Below, piece by piece: positions 7,405 to 15,297 of a stretch of 31,431 bases of DNA. Position 1 is the first letter of the stretch; every line of letters starts with the position of its first letter. The notes beneath the pieces are model-generated. The model was not told where the DNA came from. It did not search any database and saw only the letters and a program-made list of their open reading frames with translations. Where the stretch lies: positions 1 through 31,431 of the forward strand of contig JAZFSG010000033.1 of NCBI GenBank assembly GCA_036446035.1. The letters are read 5' to 3'. The translations under genes were made by a program, and so were the position numbers. This DNA comes from CAXMQS01 sp036446035 (GTDB taxonomy: Bacteria > Actinomycetota > Acidimicrobiia > Spongiisociales > JAOTWH01).

Positions 7405-10049
7405 CCCGTGTTGCGCAGGCCGGCGGCGAGGCCGTTCACGGTCAACAGCAGGGCCCGCCGCAGGTTCTCGTCGTCATCGCCGCGGCGCACCCTCTCCAGG
7501 AGGTTCACCTGTAGGTAGCTGATGGGATCGAGGTAGGCATCGCGCACCGCCAACGTGTGCTGCAACGTTGGTTGCCCGTCGAGGAGGTGCTCGCTTCCGG
7601 TCGTCGCCAACACCTCGGCCGTGGCAAGTTCGAATTCGGCCTTGATGAGGTCGAATGGCTCTCGGTTGGCTGGATCGACCAGCCGATCCACATAATGGCC
7701 GGCAATGGTCAGGTCGGCTTTGGCCAACGTCATCTCAACGTTGCCGATGAAGGCCCGAAAGAACAGCCATCTGTCTGCCATGTCCGAGATGATCTCACCG
7801 AATCCGTCGCGGCGAGCGGCGGCAAGGCCGCTTCCGACGCCGAACCAGCCAGGGACGGCTTGGCGGGATTGCGTCCAGCCGAAGACCCACGGGATAGCGC
7901 GCAGGCCTTCCAGCCCCGCGCCGCCGCCGGGTCGGCGCGCCGGCCGGGATCCGATGTTGAGGCCGCCAAGCTCCTCAACCGGCGTCGACGTCAGGAAGTA
8001 GTCGACGAGCTGGGGGTGATCCACGAGTCGCCGGTAGGCGGCGTGAGACTCGGCCGCGATGGTGTCCATGGCCGAGAACCACTGCTCGAGGACCTTGGGG
8101 GTTTGACGAGACTCGCGGTGCAACAGCGATGCCTCGAGTGTCGCTGCGAGTGCGGTCTCCAGGTTGTCTCGAGCCCGGGCCGGCAGCCCGTACTTGTCCG
8201 AGATGACCTCGCCCTGCTCGGTGATCTTGATGGAGCCATCGACCGTTCCCCATGCTTGAGCCATGATGGCCTGCGCTGTTGGTCCGCCTCCTCGCCCAAC
8301 GGTGCCACCGCGGCCGTGAAACAACGTCAGGCGAACCCCGTGGCGCGCCGCAGCCTCCCGCAGCTCTCGGGACGCCTTGTACAGGCCCCACTGGCTGGAG
8401 GTGATGCCGGCGAGCTTGTTCGAGTCCGAGTAGCCGAGCATCACCTCCTGAAGATTCCCCCGCAGGCGCACCAGCTCCCTGTACTCGGGCACGGACAGCA
8501 GCTCGTCGAGAATCTCGCCTGCCCGCGACACCTCCTCGGTCGTCTCGAAAAGGGGGACGAACGACAGCGCGGCCGAATCGGGCCCGACAAGGCCAGCCTC
8601 CGCTGCGAGGACCGCAACGCCGAGGATGTCGGCGGCGTCGCGGGTTTCCGAGACGATGAAGCTCTCGATGACTCCAGGCCCGAAACGCTCGTGAGCCTTG
8701 CGGATCGCCCGCAGTGTGTCGAGGACCGGCCCAGTTGGAGCCTCGCCCTGCCTGGTCGGGTTGGCCAATCGCGACGCCAGGACATCCAGCCGCTGGTCGG
8801 TCGGCGTCGGCCCTAGCAACGCTTCTAGATCGGCGTTGACTCTGTCGGAGTGATCGCGGATGTCCATCGTCGCCAATCCGAAGCCGAAGGCCGCAACCCG
8901 CCGCAGCAGCCTCCTTACTGGCCCATCGGCGGTGAGTTCTCCGTGGTTGGCTCGCAGCGAGTCACGAATGCGGGACAGATCGGCAACGACCTCATCCGGA
9001 GAGCTGTAGCCGACCGTGCTTCCATCGTTCAGGCGGGTGGCGGTGTTGCCGAGCCTGCGATGCATGAAGGCCAACTTCAACCGGTAGGGCTCTCCGGCAC
9101 TGAGGGTGCCGAACTCCTCGAGGACCTCTGGCATCGCCTTGCCCTCTTGAGCCAGGTTCTCCAGGAATTCGGGGGTGGCGGCGACCACCGTCTCTGAGAC
9201 GGACAGTTCGGCGGCGAGTTGCTCAACGGCGGTGATGAGAGCACGGAGGCCCCGTTCGTGCTGCAGCTCGAGCACGGCCATCGTTGTCTCGGGAGTCACG
9301 TTGGGGTTGCCGTCGCGATCGCCGCCGACCCAGGTGCCGAAGCGCAACGGACGGGCGTCGTCGTCCAACACCACGCCGAGTCTTGCAAGCTGGGTATCGA
9401 GCTCGTCGGTGACATCGCCGAGCACTTGGCGGTGGATGGAGTCGAAAGTGAAGATGGCCGATCTCGCCTCATCGAGGGGAGTCGGCTTGCCCTGTCGCAA
9501 TTCATTCGTCTGCCAGATGAGCTCGATGGTCTCGGTCAGACGGCGGTCTAGCCGTCGCTGGGCGCCGTCGGTGCTGCGCGGGTCGTTGCGTTCTGCAAGG
9601 AGCTCGGCGATGAGCTCGATCTTGGTGAGGATGGAGCGTCGCGCGGCTTCCGTCGGGTGGGCGGTAAAGACCGGACGCAGCTCCAGCCGCTCGACGACGC
9701 TGGAGAGGTGCTCGGCGTCGAGCCCAGCTTCGAGTAGTCGATCGACCGTGTCTGCGAGGTCGGCACGATTGTCGACCCGGTGGACCTGCTCGGCAGTGTT
9801 AGCCAGATAGAAGTAGGTCGTAAAGGCTCGGACCAGGGCGATCTCGATTCCGAGATCGAGGTTGGCGAGCCGTTTCGTGAGGTCGGCGGCGTCCGCCGTT
9901 CCTGCCCGCGTCGCCTTTGTCGATGCCCGGACCTCTTCCACGAGGTCGAGCAGCTCTTGCCCTTCTTGGCGGACAAGAGTCTCGCCGAGAATGTTGCCGA
10001 GGTGGCGGATGTCGGCGCGCAGCGCGGCGTCGATGCGCTCCAGGGTCAT
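7401..10049 (-). CDS. ppc: Phosphoenolpyruvate carboxylase
   Basis: 882 aa, the usual bacterial length. Family motifs in order: VFTAHPTEAARRSI (catalytic His), GTWVGGDRDGNPNVTPE, MLGYSDSNKLAG, LFHGRGGTVGRGGGPT, SRPARRPGG, RAIPWVFGWTQSR, and the C-terminal NTG (TVNGLAAGLRNTG). It makes oxaloacetate from PEP and bicarbonate to refill the TCA cycle. The start ATG lies 6 bases after a TAGGGT box on the minus strand, so the mRNA is probably leaderless. It is divergent from pepN with just 36 bases between starts and convergent with gatB with a shared CTAG stop. It competes for PEP with pyruvate kinase, also in this window. Confidence 0.97.
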   Translation of the reverse strand: MTLERIDAALRADIRHLGNILGETLVRQEGQELLDLVEEVRASTKATRAGTADAADLTKRLANLDLGIEIALVRAFTTYFYLANTAEQVHRVDNRADLADTVDRLLEAGLDAEHLSSVVERLELRPVFTAHPTEAARRSILTKIELIAELLAERNDPRSTDGAQRRLDRRLTETIELIWQTNELRQGKPTPLDEARSAIFTFDSIHRQVLGDVTDELDTQLARLGVVLDDDARPLRFGTWVGGDRDGNPNVTPETTMAVLELQHERGLRALITAVEQLAAELSVSETVVAATPEFLENLAQEGKAMPEVLEEFGTLSAGEPYRLKLAFMHRRLGNTATRLNDGSTVGYSSPDEVVADLSRIRDSLRANHGELTADGPVRRLLRRVAAFGFGLATMDIRDHSDRVNADLEALLGPTPTDQRLDVLASRLANPTRQGEAPTGPVLDTLRAIRKAHERFGPGVIESFIVSETRDAADILGVAVLAAEAGLVGPDSAALSFVPLFETTEEVSRAGEILDELLSVPEYRELVRLRGNLQEVMLGYSDSNKLAGITSSQWGLYKASRELREAAARHGVRLTLFHGRGGTVGRGGGPTAQAIMAQAWGTVDGSIKITEQGEVISDKYGLPARARDNLETALAATLEASLLHRESRQTPKVLEQWFSAMDTIAAESHAAYRRLVDHPQLVDYFLTSTPVEELGGLNIGSRPARRPGGGAGLEGLRAIPWVFGWTQSRQAVPGWFGVGSGLAAARRDGFGEIISDMADRWLFFRAFIGNVEMTLAKADLTIAGHYVDRLVDPANREPFDLIKAEFELATAEVLATTGSEHLLDGQPTLQHTLAVRDAYLDPISYLQVNLLERVRRGDDDENLRRALLLTVNGLAAGLRNTG

Positions 10050-10055
10050 GGGGCG

Positions 10056-10061
10056 ACCCTA
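10056..10061 (-). promoter_or_regulatory. ppc: -10 box (TAGGGT) for leaderless ppc
   Basis: On the minus strand TAGGGT is followed by 6 bases and the ppc ATG, with no ribosome binding site. It lies only 11 bases from the opposing pepN -10 box, so the two promoters must overlap. Confidence 0.62.
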
Positions 10062-10072
10062 ATGCCGAAAGG

Positions 10073-10078
10073 TAGGGT
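10073..10078 (+). promoter_or_regulatory. pepN: -10 box (TAGGGT) for leaderless pepN
   Basis: TAGGGT is followed by 7 bases and the pepN ATG at 10086. There is no Shine-Dalgarno. The -35 position for this promoter would fall beside the ppc start codon. Confidence 0.62.
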
Positions 10079-10085
10079 TTGGCCT

Positions 10086-12659
10086 ATGCCAATAGACGTA
10101 CTCACACGCTCAGAAGCCGAGGCGCGCGCCGCCAAGGTGTCCGCAGTTTCGTACACGATCCAGCTCGATCTCATCGCTGGTGCCAAGGACTACGCCGGTG
10201 TTGCCACGATCCGGTTCTCCGGATCCGAGGCGACCTTCCTCGAGTTCCTCGGTGGAGCCATCGAGTCGATGACCATCAACGGGGCGCCTCACGAGCCAGC
10301 TTGGGACGGTGTTCGCATCGACCTGCCGGCCGACCTGCTCGCCGCCTCCAACGAGATAACGATCAGCTACCGCAAGCCGTACGACCACTCGGGCGAGGGC
10401 TTTCACCAGTTCGTCGACCCCACCGATGGAGCCGAGTACCTGTATACGCAGTTCGAGCCGTACAGCGCCCATCGGCTCTTCCCATGCTTCGATCAGCCAG
10501 ACCTCAAGGCCACCTACCTCCTGACCGTTACTGCGCCTGTCGAGTGGAAGATCATCTCGGCTGGTCGCATCGTTGGTGAGGAGGAGGCGAGCGAGGGTAG
10601 GACCATCAGCTCGTTCGAGGAGACGGTGCGCTTCAGCACCTACCTGTTCTCGGTGATCGCCGGACCGTGGCACGAGGTGGCAGGGGAGCACAACGGCCTT
10701 CCGATGTCCTTGTACACCCGCCACTCGATGGCGCAGTTCATCGATGCCGATGAGATCTTCCACCTCACCAAGGGCGGAATGGACTTCTTTGGCAGCTTCT
10801 TCGGCAGGGAGTACCCGTTCACGAAGTACGACCAGATGTTCGTGCCCGAGTTCAACTGGGGCGGCATGGAGAACGTGGCGGCGGTCACATATACGGACGG
10901 GCTCATCTTCCGCGATCCGCCGACTCGAGACCAGAGGATCCGCCGCGCCGAGATCATTCTGCATGAGCTCGCCCACATGTGGTTCGGCGATCTCGTCACG
11001 ATGCAATGGTGGAACGACCTGTGGCTCAACGAGTCGTTCGCCACCTTCGCCGCCTACCTGGCCATCGACGACACGGGTGAGTGGGGGGAGTCCTGGCAGG
11101 ACTTCAACACTCGCAACAAGCTGACCGCATACCGCGACGACCAACAGCCGACGACTCATCCCATCGTTGCCACGGTCGAGACCACCGACGAGGTGTTCCT
11201 CAACTTCGACATGATCACATACGGCAAGGGAGCGTCAACGCTGCGTCAGCTCGTTGCCACGATCGGGCTCGAGGCTTTCTCGAAGGGTCTGCAGACATAC
11301 TTCCGCCGCTATGAGTTCGGCAACACGACCCTGCCGGACTTCCTTGGTGCGCTCCAGGAAGGGGCTGGCCGCGACCTGGCGAAGTGGGCGTCGTTGTGGC
11401 TGGCGACGGCCAACGTCAACACGCTCGAGGCGACCTGGGAGACATCGGGCGATTTGCTGTCGAAGATGACCGTCCATCAGCGCGCTCCAGACGACTATCC
11501 GACTCTGCGCCCGCATACGGTCGAGGTCGGGTTGATCGAAGAGGGCGCTGGCAACTTCGCGGTCAGAGGGCTTCCGTTGACCATCGACGGTGCCGCGGAA
11601 CAGGTGTCGTCTGCAGTCGGGGCGGCGATCCCGGCGGCGGTATTCCCCAACTACGGCGACCTGACCTACGCCAAGGTTGCCCTCGACCCGGTGTCGCTCG
11701 ACTTCGTGCGAGGGTCACTTCGCAGCATCGATGACCCACTGCTGCGCCACCAGCTGTGGCAGTCGTTGTGGGAGATGGTGCGAGACCGACAGCTCTCTTC
11801 GCTCGACTACCTGGACATGATGCAGTCGCATCTCGTGAGCGAGAGCAGCGACCAGATCATCAGGATGGTGTCGCTGACGTCGGGGGGCACCCTCCGCCGC
11901 TTCGTCCCCGAGCGCGTCAAGGCGGAGAGGGTGTCTGCGTTCGCCGCGATGTGTCGCCGGGCGCTGGAGGCGGCGCCGCCTGGCGATCTTCGGGTGCTGT
12001 GGGGGCGGTCGCTCGCCGGTACGGCATCGTCGCACGATGATCTGAAGATGGTCGCCGAGCTCTTCGACGGCGGCGTCGAAGGAATGGCGATCGACCAAGA
12101 CATGCGCTGGTCGGTCGCCCTTCGCTGGTCGGCCTTCGGCGTCGACGGTGCTACCGACAGGGTGGCGGCCGAGCTCGAGAAAGACCCGACCGATCGCGGC
12201 GAGCGGGCCGCGCTTCGTGCCGAGGTCGCCCGCCCCGACCCTGAAACCAAGGAAGAGGCCTGGGAGAAGATCCACAACAAGGGCTACGACTCTCTTGCCA
12301 AGGTGAGCGCTGCGATGACCGGCTTTGCCTGGTCCGACCAGGCCGAACTGCTGGCGCCGTACGCCAGCGACTTCTTCGTGAGGGTGGAGGACGTCATGAC
12401 GGACTGGGAGTGGGAGGCAGCTAAGGCCTACTACTACGGTCTGCATCCCAGCTACCGCATCGACGACGAGAACCTGGCGAGGACGCGGGTGTTGGCCAAG
12501 GCGTCGGACCCTCGCCTGAAACGGCTGGCCATCGAGTCGATCGCCGACCTGGAGCGGGCCATGGCGTGCCGGGCGTTGGCAGAGACCCAGTTGTCGCCTG
12601 AGCCGGAAGACACCGTCGAGGGTGAAGATACTGGTACCGGTACCATCGAGCCCGCATGA
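10086..12659 (+). CDS. pepN: M1-family aminopeptidase N (zinc metallopeptidase)
   Basis: 857 aa, typical of actinobacterial PepN. The N-terminal beta domain is followed by the exopeptidase motif GGMEN (residues 259-263) and the zinc site HELAH (293-297) with the third ligand Glu316 in LWLNESFA. The usual WW and GDLVTMQWWNDLW context is intact. The C-terminal half is helical, ERAP1-C-like. It removes N-terminal residues from peptides; no signal peptide is seen, so cytoplasmic. A longer in-frame reading back to 9780 is rejected because it is antisense to ppc and the ATG at 10086 sits 7 bases after TAGGGT. Its TGA overlaps the start of the small membrane-protein gene (ATGA), so the two are likely translated together. 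Confidence 0.96.
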   Translation: MPIDVLTRSEAEARAAKVSAVSYTIQLDLIAGAKDYAGVATIRFSGSEATFLEFLGGAIESMTINGAPHEPAWDGVRIDLPADLLAASNEITISYRKPYDHSGEGFHQFVDPTDGAEYLYTQFEPYSAHRLFPCFDQPDLKATYLLTVTAPVEWKIISAGRIVGEEEASEGRTISSFEETVRFSTYLFSVIAGPWHEVAGEHNGLPMSLYTRHSMAQFIDADEIFHLTKGGMDFFGSFFGREYPFTKYDQMFVPEFNWGGMENVAAVTYTDGLIFRDPPTRDQRIRRAEIILHELAHMWFGDLVTMQWWNDLWLNESFATFAAYLAIDDTGEWGESWQDFNTRNKLTAYRDDQQPTTHPIVATVETTDEVFLNFDMITYGKGASTLRQLVATIGLEAFSKGLQTYFRRYEFGNTTLPDFLGALQEGAGRDLAKWASLWLATANVNTLEATWETSGDLLSKMTVHQRAPDDYPTLRPHTVEVGLIEEGAGNFAVRGLPLTIDGAAEQVSSAVGAAIPAAVFPNYGDLTYAKVALDPVSLDFVRGSLRSIDDPLLRHQLWQSLWEMVRDRQLSSLDYLDMMQSHLVSESSDQIIRMVSLTSGGTLRRFVPERVKAERVSAFAAMCRRALEAAPPGDLRVLWGRSLAGTASSHDDLKMVAELFDGGVEGMAIDQDMRWSVALRWSAFGVDGATDRVAAELEKDPTDRGERAALRAEVARPDPETKEEAWEKIHNKGYDSLAKVSAAMTGFAWSDQAELLAPYASDFFVRVEDVMTDWEWEAAKAYYYGLHPSYRIDDENLARTRVLAKASDPRLKRLAIESIADLERAMACRALAETQLSPEPEDTVEGEDTGTGTIEPA

Positions 12660-13003
12660 CTGCGCAACTCGCCCAGGACGCAGAGACCCTCGTCGACCAG
12701 ATCCCCGACGACGTCATCGACCAGCTTCCGACGGACGTCATCCAGGACCTCGGCGAAGGCCTCATCGAGAAGATCCCACAGGAGGTCATCGACCGACTGC
12801 CCGATAGCGTCGCCGACAAGATCCCTGACGGGCTTCTCGAGTCGGTTGGCGCCGACCCGGTGCTGGCGGGCATATTGATCGCCGTTGGGGGGATCGCTGC
12901 TGCCGGTTTCTTCTACGGAGTCGTCAAGGCCGCTTGGAAGGCTGCCTTCTTTGCCGGGATCATTGGCGCTGCCGCATGGTTCTGGTACTTCAACATCCGC
13001 TGA
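12656..13003 (+). CDS. Small membrane protein with octapeptide repeats
   Basis: 115 aa, unrecognised. Residues 15-62 are six back-to-back 8-residue units: QIPDDVID, QLPTDVIQ, DLGEGLIE, KIPQEVID, RLPDSVAD, KIPDGLLE. The consensus is [KQR]-[IL]-P-x-[DE]-V-I-D. Two hydrophobic helices follow: about 69-90 (VLAGILIAVGGIAAAGFFYGVV) and 95-113 (AAFFAGIIGAAAWFWYFNI), separated by KAAWK. No signal peptide, so the repeat region probably faces the cytoplasm. The ATG overlaps the pepN stop (ATGA). A TACCAT box lies 9 bases before the start and could give a separate leaderless transcript. The stop abuts that of the convergent stress-protein gene as TGATCA. Function unknown; coupling suggests a link to PepN. 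Confidence 0.8.
   Translation: MTAQLAQDAETLVDQIPDDVIDQLPTDVIQDLGEGLIEKIPQEVIDRLPDSVADKIPDGLLESVGADPVLAGILIAVGGIAAAGFFYGVVKAAWKAAFFAGIIGAAAWFWYFNIR
12698..12841 (+). repeat. Six degenerate 24-bp tandem units encoding an octapeptide
   Basis: Each 24-base unit encodes one octapeptide of the small membrane protein. The DNA units differ at many positions while the Ile/Leu-Pro and Val-Ile-Asp pattern is kept. That suggests an old, protein-level repeat rather than recent slippage. Confidence 0.75.
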
Positions 13004-13468
13004 TCAGGGGACTATCAGCACCGGACACGGGGCGATGTGGGCTAGACGGTCGGCAACGGATCCCATGACGAGGCGCTCCACGAGACTCGCTCCTCGCCTT
13101 CCAACCACCAGCATGTCAGCACCCTCCTGCTTGCAGTAGTCGGCGAGGACTCCCGACGGATCACCGATCTCCTCGACCGTCTTGACCTCGAGCCCATCGA
13201 GGTCCATGGACTCGAGAGTCTCATCGATGATCTTGCGCTGGGCGTCGGTAAGGGCATCGGCAACAGCATGCGGCGTTGGTGGCGAGCCGATGACACCCCA
13301 CCATCCCTCCGGAGGCCGAACCACCGTTACCAGGTGGAGGGCGGCGCTGTTGCGCCTGGCCAGAGCCGCCGCTACCGCCGCCGCCCTCTTGCTGGCCTCA
13401 GAGCCGTCGGTGCCGACAACCACCAGGCTCGGCATCAGCGAATAGTCGCTCGAGTTGGTTTCCGCCAT
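13004..13468 (-). CDS. Universal stress protein (UspA family, ATP-binding type)
   Basis: 154 aa, a single Usp domain. VVVGTDGSEASKRAAAVAAALA opens the domain after a 12-residue lead. The ATP-binding pattern G-2x-G-9x-G-S is intact in GRRGASLVERLVMGSVADRL, and the domain ends HIAPCPVLIVP. The start ATG 13468 has AAGGAGGA five bases upstream, one of the few clear Shine-Dalgarno sites here. A TAGGAT box further upstream on the minus strand may be the promoter. Family members bind ATP and raise survival under stress or growth arrest; the exact role is not predictable. The gene follows pgpA in the same direction with 63 bases between. Confidence 0.93.
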   Translation of the reverse strand: MAETNSSDYSLMPSLVVVGTDGSEASKRAAAVAAALARRNSAALHLVTVVRPPEGWWGVIGSPPTPHAVADALTDAQRKIIDETLESMDLDGLEVKTVEEIGDPSGVLADYCKQEGADMLVVGRRGASLVERLVMGSVADRLAHIAPCPVLIVP

Positions 13469-13531
13469 GGCTTCCTCCTTACCAACATCCTATGAAGCGG
13501 GGTGGAAGCCGATTAGGGCAATAGACCTCTA

Positions 13532-13975
13532 TCAAGCGCCCAAACCCATGAGGATCCAGCCGGCGGCCAAGCCGTAGAGGCCGGCCAGCACGTCGTCGGC
13601 CGTCACCCCAAGCGCACCCGGAAGGCTCTCCGCCTTCTTGATTCCGGGCAACGCCTTGGTGATGTCGGCCACTCGAGCGACGACAAGCGCCACCAGCCAC
13701 GGAATCCACGTGAGGCCGATAAGGGCTACCAGCGTGCCGGCGACCTCGTCGATGGCGACCCACCCCGGATCACCGTCGGCAAACGGCGCCGACGCCCACA
13801 TCGACGCGGCGATGGCCACCACGGCGGCGACGGTGCCCCACAGTGGCTTATCCATCAACGGCAGGGCGATGGCGGCCGCCAACGCCGCGCCGAATGTGCC
13901 CGCCCCGCTGTCAGATCCCCAGAGTCGGCGCGGGATGAGGCCAAGGCCGAAGGATGAGGCAACGAAACGACGCAT
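13532..13975 (-). CDS. pgpA: Phosphatidylglycerophosphatase A family protein
   Basis: 147 aa, an integral membrane protein. PgpA motifs: GSDSGAGTFGAALA near the N-terminus, the acidic core DPGWVAIDEVAGTLVALIG with family Asp/Glu residues, and DDVLAGLYGLAAGWIL at the C-terminus. The family removes phosphate from phosphatidylglycerophosphate to make phosphatidylglycerol, a membrane lipid and cardiolipin precursor. The ATG is 6 bases after a TAGCGT box on the minus strand, giving a leaderless start. It is divergent from the unknown gene at 14033 with 57 bases between. Confidence 0.85.
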   Translation of the reverse strand: MRRFVASSFGLGLIPRRLWGSDSGAGTFGAALAAAIALPLMDKPLWGTVAAVVAIAASMWASAPFADGDPGWVAIDEVAGTLVALIGLTWIPWLVALVVARVADITKALPGIKKAESLPGALGVTADDVLAGLYGLAAGWILMGLGA

Positions 13976-13981
13976 CGGGCC

Positions 13982-13987
13982 ACGCTA
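13982..13987 (-). promoter_or_regulatory. pgpA: -10 box (TAGCGT) for leaderless pgpA
   Basis: On the minus strand TAGCGT, then six bases, then the ATG. No ribosome binding site is present. Confidence 0.55.
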
Positions 13988-14018
13988 CTTCGTGACTACG
14001 AGTCCAGCCCACCGGCCC

Positions 14019-14024
14019 TATCTT
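14019..14024 (+). promoter_or_regulatory. -10 box (TATCTT) for the 14033-16736 operon
   Basis: TATCTT lies 8 bases before the ATG at 14033, with no Shine-Dalgarno. It would drive the unknown gene, the FAH-family gene and gltX as one leaderless transcript. Confidence 0.5.
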
Positions 14025-14032
14025 GTGGCGCG

Positions 14033-14545
14033 ATGGGACAACAACCGAACGTCGAAATCACGCTGGCTGATCTTCCGGTTGGCAAGCCACAGCCGGAGGC
14101 GGCGCGTCGCTGGTCGCCGACTCGACCCGGCGAGCTCTCCGAGCCGGCGGCGGTGCCGTGGGGCGGTGCCTTTGGAACGCCGGGACCCGACGCCGGCTAC
14201 GCCAGGACTCTCGCGTCGAAGATCGAGTTAGCGCTCGTCGAAGGGGAGAGGCAGGCAGACGCCGAAGTGGCGATCGCTGCCCTTGCCACCGCCCGCGCCA
14301 GCCACTTCGGTCGCGCCCCTGTTGGCGGTGACATCGCGCTCGCCGCCATCATCCTGTGCTACGACCGTTCGGGAATACCCGCCGCCGTCGCCGACCGCAT
14401 CGCGGCCGAACGTGGTGGCTGGGTCGGGGACATGGCGCGCCAGCCCCACAACGCATCGAAGCTGGTTGCCGCGGTGCCGATCGAGGTGTTGGTGTCCACC
14501 ATCGACGATGTCCGGGCAGCCGTTGCCGACGGCGCGGTCCTGTGA
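14033..14545 (+). CDS. Hypothetical protein, first gene of the gltX operon
   Basis: 170 aa, family not recognised. The N-terminal third is Pro-rich and probably flexible (VGKPQPEAARRWSPTRPGELSEPAAVPWGGAFGTPGPDAGYAR). The rest reads as an Ala-rich helical domain (IELALVEGERQADAEVAIAALATARASHFGRAPVGGDIALAAIIL). There is no signal peptide, membrane helix or Cys pair. The end VLVSTIDDVRAAVADGAVL overlaps the next gene as GTGA, so it is coupled to the FAH hydrolase and gltX. It looks like a conserved cytoplasmic protein, but no function can be given. The ATG is supported by the -10 box 8 bases upstream. Confidence 0.75.
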   Translation: MGQQPNVEITLADLPVGKPQPEAARRWSPTRPGELSEPAAVPWGGAFGTPGPDAGYARTLASKIELALVEGERQADAEVAIAALATARASHFGRAPVGGDIALAAIILCYDRSGIPAAVADRIAAERGGWVGDMARQPHNASKLVAAVPIEVLVSTIDDVRAAVADGAVL

Positions 14546-15297
14546 AGATCGTCCGCGTGCAGGCCGATGACATCGCCTACGGCGGCGTGGAAGAAGAGGG
14601 GATCCGTCTCTATCGGGGCACTCCCTTCGTGGCGTGGGAACCGACTGAGACCGTTCTCTCCTTCACTGAGACTCGGTTGTTGTCCCCGGTATTTCCGACC
14701 AAGATCGTCGCCGTCGGGCGGAACTACGCCGATCACGCCGCCGAAATGGGAGCCAAGCTTCCGGTGGAGCCTCTCATCTTCCTCAAGCCGGCTACTGCCG
14801 TGGTCGGCCCTGGCGATGGGGTCCGGTATCCGCCCGAGTCAACGGAGGTCCACCATGAGGCAGAGCTGGCAGTTGTCATTGGCAAGGTGACGGCCAAGGT
14901 CGCGGTCGAGGACGCCCTGTCTCACGTGCTCGGATATACGGCCGCCAACGATGTCACGGCCAGAGACCTGCAGCGGTCGGACGGTCAGTGGACGAGGGCC
15001 AAGGGCTTCGACACGTTCTGTCCGCTGGGGCCAGCCGTCGAGACCGAGTTCGACCCCACCGAGAACCACCACGTCATTTCTCGCGTCAATGGGGAGGTCC
15101 GACAAGAGGGCAGCACCGCCGACCTCATCTTCGGCGTGCCTGAGCTCATCGCCTATATCTCGGCGGTGATGACCCTGCTGCCGGGCGATGTGATCCTCAC
15201 AGGTACTCCCGAGGGTGTCGGTGCCGTGCAGCCGGGCGACGTCATGGAGGTCGAGGTCGAGGGGATCGGAATACTGCGGAACCCGGTCGTGTCGTGA
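14542..15297 (+). CDS. Fumarylacetoacetate hydrolase (FAH) family protein
   Basis: 251 aa from a GTG start that overlaps the previous stop as GTGA; a longer frame back to 14356 is antisense-like and lacks homology. Core motifs: KIVAVGRNYADHAAEMG, the metal-site region EVHHEAELAVVIGK, GYTAANDVTARDLQ, KGFDTFCPLGP and LLPGDVILTGTPEGVG. Members are Mg/Mn-dependent hydrolases, decarboxylases or isomerases acting on 2-oxo acids or acylpyruvates, and the substrate cannot be chosen here. In Mycobacterium tuberculosis a similar gene (Rv2993c) also sits next to the glutamyl-tRNA synthetase gene, so this pairing is probably old. It overlaps gltX as GTGA. Confidence 0.9.
   Translation: MKIVRVQADDIAYGGVEEEGIRLYRGTPFVAWEPTETVLSFTETRLLSPVFPTKIVAVGRNYADHAAEMGAKLPVEPLIFLKPATAVVGPGDGVRYPPESTEVHHEAELAVVIGKVTAKVAVEDALSHVLGYTAANDVTARDLQRSDGQWTRAKGFDTFCPLGPAVETEFDPTENHHVISRVNGEVRQEGSTADLIFGVPELIAYISAVMTLLPGDVILTGTPEGVGAVQPGDVMEVEVEGIGILRNPVVS

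Noticed and set aside
9780..10085. 102-codon N-terminal extension of pepN
   Set aside because: It is antisense to ppc and PepN homology starts at MPIDVLTRSEAE next to the -10 box.
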